Assembly: GCA_002476905.1 (NCBI GenBank)
Contig: DLND01000111.1
Span: forward strand, 1-17,864
Source: Flavobacteriales bacterium UBA7519
GTDB taxonomy: Bacteria; Bacteroidota; Bacteroidia; Flavobacteriales; Weeksellaceae
Length of the DNA stretch: 17,864 nucleotides
Direction of reading: 5' to 3'
Shown: piece after piece, positions 7,646 to 15,177 of the stretch
Layout: every line of letters begins with the position of its first letter
Position numbering within the stretch: position 1 is the stretch's first letter
Made by a program: the position numbers and the translations under genes
The notes under the pieces: generated by a model
What the model saw: only the letters and a program-made list of their open reading frames with translations
Databases searched by the model: none
What the model was told of the DNA's origin: nothing

Positions 7646-8611
7646 ATGAATTACCCATTAATTAGCCTAATTATCCCTTGTTATAATGCTGAAAAAACGC
7701 TGGAAAAATGCATGATTTCAGTGATGGGACAAACCTATGGGAATTTAGAAATCATTATTGTTGACGATGGTTCTACGGATGGATCGTCGCAAATATATAA
7801 CAAACATCAGAGCCAAGATGATCGAATAAAAGTAATCAAACAAAAGAACGCCGGTGTTTCCAAAGCCCGAAACGTTGGACTGCGATCTGCGACCGGAGCC
7901 TACATCTGTTTTGTAGATTCTGATGATTGGGTTGAAGCCAATTATTGTGCAAAACTCTTTCAATTAATTACCAATGAAAATGCCGATATTGCGATTATAG
8001 AAGCCAGCTATGAAAATGAAGAAGGGCAAGTTATTTTTGAGAAACCTACCACCCAGGAAACAACCTTTCAAGGCAGAAAAGCCTTGTCGCTTTTACTAGA
8101 AGACACCGTGATCCAAAGTCACCCGTGGGGAAAACTATACAAGTCTAGTTTGGTAAAAAATCTCAGTTTCCCAGAAAATATAAAATGTTTTGAAGATTAT
8201 TCCACACTTTTTAAAATATTTGACAAAGCAGAAAAAGTGATAAGATCCAATGATAAACTATACCACTACATCCAGCGAGACGACAGTCTTTCACACGATC
8301 TTTCTCCAAAAACAGCTTATTATTTTTACATTGCCATAATGGAAGTGTTCAGATTTTGGCAAGGGACAAGAAAAGTGGAAAACCAACAAAAAATTGCCAA
8401 AAATTTTGTTAAGAAATTATTGATGGTTCTCAAAAGGATTCTTCGTCAAACCTCCAAAGAAGAAATGAAAAATGAGAAAGAAGCCATCCGACAATCATTT
8501 ACTTTATTTCTAAAATATCCTGCGAAAACAATCGGCTTAGAATACTATTTTTATCTGAGACTGTATTATTACTTTCCTAATCTGTACACAAAATTAATAG
8601 CAAAAAAATGA
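7646..8611 (+). CDS. Family 2 glycosyltransferase
   Basis: A 321-residue inverting GT2 enzyme with an N-terminal GT-A domain. The motifs are LISLIIPCYNAEKTL at the first strand (5-19), VDDGSTDGS (39-47), NAGVSKARNVG (68-78) and the metal-binding DSDD (91-94) followed by W. The C-terminal third is basic and aromatic, without a clear transmembrane helix, as in cytoplasmic enzymes that act on membrane-bound acceptors. Its stop overlaps the next start (ATGA at 8608-8611), showing translational coupling with a second GT2. It is first in a run of three plus-strand transferases reaching 10642. The class is certain; the sugar and linkage are unknown. Confidence 0.88.
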   Translation: MNYPLISLIIPCYNAEKTLEKCMISVMGQTYGNLEIIIVDDGSTDGSSQIYNKHQSQDDRIKVIKQKNAGVSKARNVGLRSATGAYICFVDSDDWVEANYCAKLFQLITNENADIAIIEASYENEEGQVIFEKPTTQETTFQGRKALSLLLEDTVIQSHPWGKLYKSSLVKNLSFPENIKCFEDYSTLFKIFDKAEKVIRSNDKLYHYIQRDDSLSHDLSPKTAYYFYIAIMEVFRFWQGTRKVENQQKIAKNFVKKLLMVLKRILRQTSKEEMKNEKEAIRQSFTLFLKYPAKTIGLEYYFYLRLYYYFPNLYTKLIAKK

Positions 8612-9660
8612 TTTCTCAACCACTTGTTTCAATAATAGTTCCATGTTATAATGTTGAAAAATATGTTGAAGAATGCATCAATTCTATTATTTTGCAAGAT
8701 TATAAAAATTGGGAAGGTATTTTAATCAATGATGGAAGCAGTGACAATACTTTAGATTTAATTAATAAATTTAAAGAAAAAGATGACCGTATCCGTGTCT
8801 TTTCTCAGGAAAACGCTGGTCTTTCTGCGACAAGAAATAAAGGAATAGAGCACTCTAACGGAGTATTTATCTTTTTTTTGGACTCAGATGATGTTTTGGA
8901 CAGTCATGCAATTACAACACTTGTTTCAGCTGTTTCTGATAATGACATTGTCACAGGAATTACTGTAAACTCAAAAATAGGAAATAAGCATATCGAGAAA
9001 ATTTCACATCTATATCCACCAAAAGAAGGTAATGTTGTTTACGAGAACAACCACTTCGAAGTTCTCATAAAAACTTTGGAGTCTGCACTAACACCTGTTG
9101 CACAAAACCGATTATATAAAAAAGATTTTATAAACAAAAATAATATCCGATTCAAGGAAAAAATCCTTCACGAAGACGAATTATGGTTTTTTGAAACGAT
9201 GCTCTCAGCAAGAAATGTAAAATTTATAAATCATGAAACATATTTTTACAGAACAGACAATGAGGATTCTATTACAAAAAATGTTGGGGAGAGAAATTTG
9301 GAATCTTACATCACAATAATGGAAGTGATTTTTGAAAAATACTCAAAACGTCTTGAATTCAAAGTTATTGCAAGTTGGTATATGGTCTATATAAAAAAGA
9401 TTTTTTTGGATTTTGCCATTAGAGAACGCAATAAATTAAGTGATAAAATAATTGCTAGATTAGAAGCTGCACTAAAAAACTGCTACATTTCTTTAGGAAA
9501 TGAAAAAATCCTTTCCAAAAACAACGACATCTATTACAGAACGATTAATATCTTATCTTTGAAAAGTTACTCTATTATCCAAAAAAATTTCTTTCGGAAC
9601 CCCATAAACAGCCCTAGAAAAGTGTATAAAGTTTTCAAAATAAAATATTTACTGAGATAA
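8608..9660 (+). CDS. Family 2 glycosyltransferase (second of tandem pair)
   Basis: A 350-residue GT2 enzyme whose first 100 residues closely follow those of its upstream neighbour: VSIIVPCYNVEKYVEEC (7-23), INDGSSD (40-46), NAGLSATRNKG (69-79) and DSDD (92-95). HEDELWF in the middle fits the catalytic-base region of this family. The C-terminal part is lysine-rich and differs from the neighbour, so the pair probably acts on different acceptors rather than being a recent duplication. The start codon overlaps the previous stop by 4 bases, and the next gene begins one base after its stop, giving a tight three-gene unit. Confidence 0.88.
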   Translation: MISQPLVSIIVPCYNVEKYVEECINSIILQDYKNWEGILINDGSSDNTLDLINKFKEKDDRIRVFSQENAGLSATRNKGIEHSNGVFIFFLDSDDVLDSHAITTLVSAVSDNDIVTGITVNSKIGNKHIEKISHLYPPKEGNVVYENNHFEVLIKTLESALTPVAQNRLYKKDFINKNNIRFKEKILHEDELWFFETMLSARNVKFINHETYFYRTDNEDSITKNVGERNLESYITIMEVIFEKYSKRLEFKVIASWYMVYIKKIFLDFAIRERNKLSDKIIARLEAALKNCYISLGNEKILSKNNDIYYRTINILSLKSYSIIQKNFFRNPINSPRKVYKVFKIKYLLR

Positions 9661-9661
9661 A

Positions 9662-10642
9662 ATGAGTAATTCCAAAAACTTTCTTCTCGTGATGCCAGAC
9701 TACTCAGATTTTCCAAACTTATTTTTGGAGAATTTGAAAAAAGAAGGATTCAACCCTACTTTAATTACTGACGAACCCTCAAAATTCAGGTATAAAGGCA
9801 ATGAAAAAATAATCAATTTTTTTCAAAAAACTTTCTTTAGAAACAAGGATTACAAAAAAAAACTTATTGCAGAGCATAAACTGAAAGCGTATTTTAAAAT
9901 CATTGATGATATCAAAGAAAAGCTAGATTATGTCTTAATCATAAGACCAGATCAGTTTCCCATCCCGGTGGTGAAGGAATTGAAAAAAAAAACCAATAAA
10001 CTAATTGCTTATCAGTGGGACGGCATTGAAAAATTTCCAAATGTGAAAAAATATTTTCATCTTTTTGACACATTTTTCTGTTTTGATTCTGCGGACGAAA
10101 AAAACAATATAAAACCAATTACTAACTTTTATTTTGATTGCATTCCGCCGGTTTACAAAGATTATAATGCTCAAAAACCCGAGTTTTACTTTGTAGGATT
10201 ATATTGGGAAAATAGAGAGAAAAAGATTGACCGATTCATATCCGAAATATCAAAAATGGAAGTTGAACTGTCCATTTTTATTCAATATAATGACAAATCA
10301 GAAATCAAGAATCCAAAAATAAAATATATAAAGGAAAGGATTACTTTTTTGGAAAATCTTAGAAACGTAGAAAAAGCGGATGTTTTATTAGATTTTGTAG
10401 ATCCAGTACATAACGGTCTTTCTATTCGCTTTTTCGAAGCAATCTATTACAAGAAAAAAGTGATTACGGATAATCAAACAGTAAAAGATTATGACTTTTA
10501 CCATCCAGACAATATCTTTGTTTTAGACGAAAATTTTGATCAAATAGACAGTTTTCTCAACACACCCTATCGCGATCTTTCTGAAGAAATTGTAAAAAAA
10601 TATGGCTTCACCAATTGGATCAAACAGATTACAGAAGCTTAA
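9662..10642 (+). CDS. CgeB/RfaS-like glycosyltransferase
   Basis: A 326-residue protein with a GT-B look. An N-terminal strand (NFLLVMPDYSDFPN) and DYVLIIRPDQFP are followed by a C-terminal half with ADVLLDFVDPVHNGLSIR and the FFEAIYYKKKVITDN block. This last segment resembles the donor-binding FEA(L/I) motif of GT4- and CgeB-like enzymes. Related Bacteroidota proteins are often labelled lipopolysaccharide core biosynthesis RfaS-like. No transmembrane segment is evident. It is the last of the three-gene run from 7646, with a one-base gap to the preceding gene, and its stop overlaps the convergent gene end at 10639 by 4 bases. The family call is from memory of the pattern and is moderate; the substrate is unknown. 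Confidence 0.65.
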   Translation: MSNSKNFLLVMPDYSDFPNLFLENLKKEGFNPTLITDEPSKFRYKGNEKIINFFQKTFFRNKDYKKKLIAEHKLKAYFKIIDDIKEKLDYVLIIRPDQFPIPVVKELKKKTNKLIAYQWDGIEKFPNVKKYFHLFDTFFCFDSADEKNNIKPITNFYFDCIPPVYKDYNAQKPEFYFVGLYWENREKKIDRFISEISKMEVELSIFIQYNDKSEIKNPKIKYIKERITFLENLRNVEKADVLLDFVDPVHNGLSIRFFEAIYYKKKVITDNQTVKDYDFYHPDNIFVLDENFDQIDSFLNTPYRDLSEEIVKKYGFTNWIKQITEA

Positions 10643-12706
10643 AATCCCAGATAGCTAAAAAGTTTTTTAATATTATTTTCCTGTGTCTCAATGGAAAATT
10701 TTGAAAGTGGCAAAGCACTATTGGAATGTAAAGTCTGCCATAAATTTTCATTGCTGTACAATTCTAATATTTTTTTCAGCAAAATCTTTTGGGCTATCAC
10801 TACTAATGGAAGCAGTAATTTTATCTTCCAGACCCATTCCCTCAGCACCAATCGTTGTCGTGACAACCGGCAAACCGAACTCCAGCGCCTGCCCTATTTT
10901 TCCCTTCACGCCGGCTCCGTATCTCAATGGTGCAACAAATATTTTGGAATTTTCAAACCAATCATCTACCGATTCCTGATAACCCAAAATTTGAAAATTA
11001 TCAGAATGATATTGCTCTTTGAGATCTTCCGGAAAATTAGGGCCTAAAATGAAAACTTTAATAGAACTATTTTTTTCCCAAACCAGTGGCATAATCTCTT
11101 CAAATAGAAATTTTACGGCATCCAGATTCGGCATGTGATAATAGCCGCCTATAAAAAGCAAACCGTCACGCTTTGAGAAATCAGCATTTTGAAGTGTCAC
11201 AGGTTTATGTATATTACTAACAGTAAATATTTTATCTCTATTAATTCCTTGCTTAGACACGATATTTTTTTCTTCATCACTGATGGATACTACTGCATCT
11301 GCATTCTGCATCCCAAAATACTCTTTGTCTTTAAAAGACTTCATCTCCTTTTTTCTACTTTTCGTAACTTCCAAATAATTATTTTCCCGTTCCATTCTCA
11401 GGTAGTGAAGATCTACCATATCGTAGATAATCTTTTTGCCAGAAATTTTATTTTTAATCTGCTTATACCAATAATCAAATCCTAATGGTCTGAAAATCCA
11501 GACAATATCTACATAATGAAGAGCTTCTGTCACCTGATCTGAAACTGTTACAATTTTATCCTTCGTATTTACATAGTCTTTACATACTTCGATACCAATA
11601 CCTCTGAAAAAGTCTATATACACATCATCACCAGTTTCTTCGAATTGTTTTACAGCTAAAATTATTTTATGATCATTTTTCTGTAGAATCTTAATCATTT
11701 CAAAAAGCCTTCTCGAACCAGAATCTTTATCCGGTTTTGGCATGTTTTCCTCTAAAATAAGAATATTTGGTTTTTTGTAATGTGCATTGAAGTTAGTCCT
11801 TTTACCATCTTCCAAAAATCTTTCATTAGTAAAATACTGATCCCATCTACTTATAAAAGTCTCTCTGTTTTTCTGTAACAAACGCTCTTTGTTACTATCT
11901 TTTCCCGTATAAGAGATATTTTCAAAATGAATAATTTCCGACTTTGGCTGATAGTAAATATCCAGTTTCTGTTCGTATTTTAATCTTTGACAAAGATCGG
12001 TTTCCTCATAATATGCCGGTAAAAATGCTTCATCCAAGAGATTTAGTTTTCCATCAATATCTTCTCTTTTGAATAATAAACTACATCCAGAGCAGTAATC
12101 TACTTTTCGAAGATAATTATACTTTGGAGCATCTATGGCATAACATCTTCCCAAATTAACAATCTCAGAATCTTTAAAAATAAGACAACCTGCTTCCTGC
12201 AAAGTATTGTCAGCAAAAACCATCTTGGAGCCAACTGCACCCACACTTTCTTTAGTTTCAAAAACCTCCAGTAAACTCGATAAATAGTTTTCCTGAACTT
12301 CTACATCATTGTTTAGAAGATAAACATATTTTCCTTTGGCTACCTCTATCCCTTTATTTATATTTCTTAAAAAACCTAGGTTTTCAGAATTATTTATAAC
12401 AGTAATTCCAGCTATCTTATTTAAATAGTCCAAAGTATCATCAGTACTGTTATCATTGATGATAATAATTTCCTTTGAAACTTCCTTGTCAAATTGTGAA
12501 ATAGTGTAGAGACAATTGAGCGTATATCTGATTTGATTATAAACAGGTATAATAATAGAAACCTTCGGATTTACATTGGAATTACTAAAATCGAAATTAT
12601 AGCTTTTAAAAAAATCAAGATCAAAATGGTTAATCTTTAGTTTTCTCTTATTTCTGATAAAACTACGATCTTTAATTCTTTTTTTTAAAAATCTTTTAAT
12701 TCCCAT
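10639..12706 (-). pseudogene. Two-domain GT2-GT4 glycosyltransferase, frameshifted near its 3' end
   Basis: A large bifunctional-looking transferase. The N-terminal GT2 domain (about 47-300) has VSIIIPVYNQ, INDNSTDDT (83-91), NND (132-134) and YYEETD (232-237). The C-terminal GT4 domain starts after DSGSRR (328-333) and includes YGAGVKGKIGQALEFGLP and IGAEGM (about 596-624). Such fusions are common in O-antigen and capsule loci. The frame beginning at the ATG 12704-12706 stops at 10748 after 652 residues. Its expected C-terminus, ILELYSNENLWQTLHSN through FSYLGF, continues in another frame to a stop at 10639-10641. The switch falls at an A7 run on the coding strand (10770-10776); with six As the reading frame is a continuous 688 residues. 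The shorter product keeps both motif sets and may still be active. Causes could be a real mutation, slippage, phase variation or a sequencing error. Confidence 0.8.
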
Positions 12707-12762
12707 TTTTAATTTATTATTTTGTCAAGCTATTTTATTAAGAAAACGAAAGTAGTAAAATT

Positions 12763-13650
12763 ATGACAGACAAAAAAAATGTTATCAAAGCTGGATATCT
12801 TATTTCTTATGATTACGCATATATCTTCAATTCATTAAAATTAATTTACAATCATGTGGATAGCATTATAATCAGTTATGATGCTGATAATAAAACTTGG
12901 GCAGGAAATGACATTTTAATTCCAGAAAGTTTTTTTACTGAAATCAAAGCAATTGATATTCATAATAAAATCGCTTTTTACAAAGATCAATTTTATATTC
13001 CCAACCGTGAGCCTATGGAATTGGAAACAAGACAGCGGAATATGATGGCAGAAAAAATGGGAAATGGCGGTTGGCATATCCAAATTGATAGTGATGAATA
13101 TGCTTATGATTTTGGGACAATGGCAAAGTTTCTAAGAAAAAACCGATTCCTTACTAAAAATCCGAAGAAAACACCAATTAATTTTCTAGTGAATTTAATT
13201 GTACTTTTCAAAAATAACAAAGACGGCTATTATGTAATACAGCCAAGCCATTCAATGAGACGTGCTTCTTGATTACTAATAATCCTGTTTATGAAAAAGC
13301 AAGAAAACCTCACGTTGGCAGAACTATACAACTATACTATTTTATGATTCATCAATCTTGGGCAAGAAATCCTACTGAGATTGAAGAAAAAATCAAAAAC
13401 TGGGGACATAAAAATGACTTTGACGTGCAGGAATTCTATAAAAAATGGATGGATTTAGACAAAAATAATTTTGAGAATTAGGTTGATTTCCACCCACTTC
13501 CTGGGTCATTCTGGGGAAAACTGGCTTATTGAAGCAAATAATATCCAGGATTTTATTGAAAATTTCAAACAAAAACACCCTCAAAAGAAATTATTCTTAG
13601 ATTTATCTTTTACAAAAAAAATTAAACTTTATCTCAAAAGTTTAATTTAA
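12763..13650 (+). pseudogene. Degraded DxD glycosyltransferase, at least three lesions
   Basis: The remnant starts MTDKKNVIKAGYLISYDYAY and carries WHIQIDSDEY, the metal-binding DSD region of a Bacteroidota transferase family with a GT2-like fold. The first frame ends at a TGA (13270-13272). The family continues one frame over as NETCFLITNNPVYEKARKP, so one base, probably an A, is missing near 13252-13255. That frame meets an in-frame TAG at 13479-13481 (FEN, stop, VDFHPLPGSFW). It must then shift back near 13528-13530 to EANNIQDFIENFKQ and stop at 13648-13650. Reconstructed, the protein would be about 295 residues. Three separate defects make one sequencing slip an unlikely explanation; I read it as a true pseudogene, divergent from the GT2-GT4 gene. 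Confidence 0.75.
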
Positions 13651-13652
13651 AT

Positions 13653-13681
13653 AAAAAGGGAATATCGCTATTCCCTTTTTT
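13653..13681. terminator. Bidirectional terminator
   Basis: AAAAAGGGAATA (13653-13664) pairs perfectly with TATTCCCTTTTT (13669-13680) around the loop TCGC. T-runs result on both strands, so it can end the plus-strand remnant and the convergent cupin transcript. Confidence 0.85.
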
Positions 13682-13701
13682 GTTTTATGTTTAATTTTTT
13701 T

Positions 13702-14046
13702 TTAACTTCTATCATACTCATCCTCCAATCTCACAATATCCTCTTCACCAAAATAAGTCCCTGTCTGAACTTCTATAAAAACAACAGGTTTATCCGTAAG
13801 ATTCATTATTCTGTGCTTTGCACCAAGTGGGATAAAAACACTTTGACCGTAAGCTAAAGAAATTTCTTCACCATCCACAACAATCGTTGCATTACCTTCG
13901 ATAATGGTCCATTGCTCTTGTCTTTTATGATGATATTGATAAGATAATTTTTGATCTGGGTTCACTTCAATTCTTTTCAGCTTATTATTTGGCTCATCCG
14001 CAAAAACACAATACTTACACAAAGGCATTTCTCCTATTTCCAACAT
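13702..14046 (-). CDS. Mannose-6-phosphate isomerase-like cupin
   Basis: A 114-residue single-cupin protein like the C-terminal isomerase domain of bifunctional mannose-1-phosphate guanylyltransferase/phosphomannose isomerases. Those domains interconvert fructose-6-phosphate and mannose-6-phosphate for GDP-mannose supply. Cupin motif 1 reads SYQYHHKRQEQWTIIEG (35-51, with H39, H40 and E44 as likely metal ligands) and motif 2 reads FIPLGAKHRIMN (71-82, H78). VKRIEVNPG-type sequence precedes it (LKRIEVNPDQKLS). The usual RPWG block at the start is altered to MPLC (7-10), though KY and FADEPN after it are kept. It lies 20 bases downstream of the GT90 gene on the same strand and ends at the bidirectional terminator. 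It could equally be a non-catalytic sugar-binding cupin; the fold is certain, the activity inferred. Confidence 0.75.
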   Translation of the reverse strand: MLEIGEMPLCKYCVFADEPNNKLKRIEVNPDQKLSYQYHHKRQEQWTIIEGNATIVVDGEEISLAYGQSVFIPLGAKHRIMNLTDKPVVFIEVQTGTYFGEEDIVRLEDEYDRS

Positions 14047-14066
14047 TTCTTTAGTTTTTATAATTT

Positions 14067-15013
14067 TTATTGAAAGTAGTCAAAGTATTTTTTCAATACC
14101 AATAGAGAGGTTAAGTTTTCGACAGCTCTATTGTTAAATTGATTACGGTGTTCTTGGGCATTATTAATGATTTCCAGGGCTTCTTTGTCGTGATCTATGT
14201 AATATTGTAGCTTTTCCTCCAAATTATTATAATCTGCATCAATACCTATAAAATGTACGTCAGGCAGCAAGGTTCCTTCCATATACCAAGTTTCCATCGT
14301 TGGAGGAGGACAAACGGCAATAGAATTGGAAGACATAATCCACTTAAGATTAATCGCGACATCATTGCCTTCCAGACTTAAAATAAATTTATTTTTCAGA
14401 TGATCCGCAATAGATATTTTTGGCTTTATCCAATTTGGATTTCCTTCTTTTTTATTCACTTGCCCCAGATCACATAAGGGTTGTTGAAATATTGTTCGTA
14501 AAATCTGATCCTATGCTGCTGATAAACACCAGCTCTACCGATTAGTTTATTTTCTTTTGTCAGAAAATCAATATCGCCTTTCACATTTACAAAATGCCTG
14601 GCCTTTTCTAAGTTTAATAAGATATTATTCTCATTATTTCCTTTTATAGGTCTTCTTTTGGATATCATTGGGTAGTCCAAAATGGTATTTACATCACCAA
14701 ATTTAAAATCGATAGGATAATCTGCGGGGAAAAATCTTGCAAATTCGTAGGCATCAAAATAATACGATTTAGGTGTTTTCGGTTTCAACAAATCTTTTAC
14801 CTGTGTTCCTGAATGAAAACCTTTCTTTGACTCTTGTATTTTATTGTAATAGTCTACCCTCTTTTCTATTTTGAAAAGATTTTCTTTTGATACAGTTTTA
14901 TACAGCTCATCTATTTTCTTATCATAAGATTTTACTGGAACCATTCCCCGCCAAAAGCCTTGTATGTAGAAAAAAAAACTTGTTTGTCTGGGAGATATAA
15001 ACAATAAGTACAT
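14067..15013 (-). pseudogene. GT90 (LpsA/CAP10-like) glycosyltransferase split by one frameshift
   Basis: Two overlapping reading frames make one protein of family GT90, the lipopolysaccharide-modifying LpsA/CAP10-like transferases. The N-terminal piece (15013 to 14456, 185 residues) has FFFYIQGFWRGMVP, RVDYYNKI, SYYFDAYEFARFFP, FKFGDVNT and RIRFYEQYFNNPY. It then runs out of frame to a stop. The C-terminal piece (to 14067) supplies VNKKEGNPNWIKPKISIADH, FILSLEGNDVAINLKWIMSS, the PPPTMETWYMEG block and the helical tail. Inserting one base near 14473-14476 (TATGTG to TATTGTG on the coding strand) restores NPYCDLGQVNKKEG and a 315-residue protein of normal length. The lesion falls before the sugar-nucleotide-binding part, so neither piece should be active alone. 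The cupin gene follows 20 bases downstream. Confidence 0.8.
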
Positions 15014-15050
15014 AAAACTCCAAAAGTACAGAATGTTATCTATTTTTCCT

Positions 15051-15058
15051 TAATTTTG
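15051..15058 (+). promoter_or_regulatory. -7 box for gltX
   Basis: TAATTTTG followed by CACC matches TAnnTTTG and the same TTTGCAC extension seen before DUF177. It is 119 bases upstream of gltX. No clear TTTG partner is seen 17-23 bases upstream, so the call is moderate. Confidence 0.4.
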
Positions 15059-15132
15059 CACCACAATTTTGATATGAAATCGCCATTATAAATTTGTAGA
15101 AATACAGATTGATATAAGCGATTATATAACTT

Positions 15133-15149
15133 ATTCCGATTATCGGAAT
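15133..15149. promoter_or_regulatory. Perfect 17-base palindrome in the gltX leader
   Basis: ATTCCGAT and ATCGGAAT flank a single central T. With a one-base centre it fits a dimeric repressor operator better than an RNA hairpin, which would lose inner pairs to form a loop. It lies between the putative promoter and the gltX start codon, ending 28 bases before it. No regulator is assignable. Confidence 0.45.
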
Positions 15150-15177
15150 GACCTTTTAAAACATTACATATCTATAT

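Noticed and set aside
10767..10779. Programmed -1 ribosomal frameshift at the A7 run
   Set aside because: Restoring the family C-terminus needs loss of one base (+1 direction), not -1, and I see no stimulatory structure; slippage or error is simpler.
10748..10866. Separate small minus-strand gene ending at 10639
   Set aside because: Its C-terminal half is the natural continuation of the GT4 domain, and its N-terminal half is merely out-of-frame GT4 sequence, so it belongs to the frameshifted gene.
13269..13481. Independent 70-codon gene starting with TTG
   Set aside because: Its sequence continues the transferase upstream of it and extends past the TAG; it is a fragment of the pseudogene.
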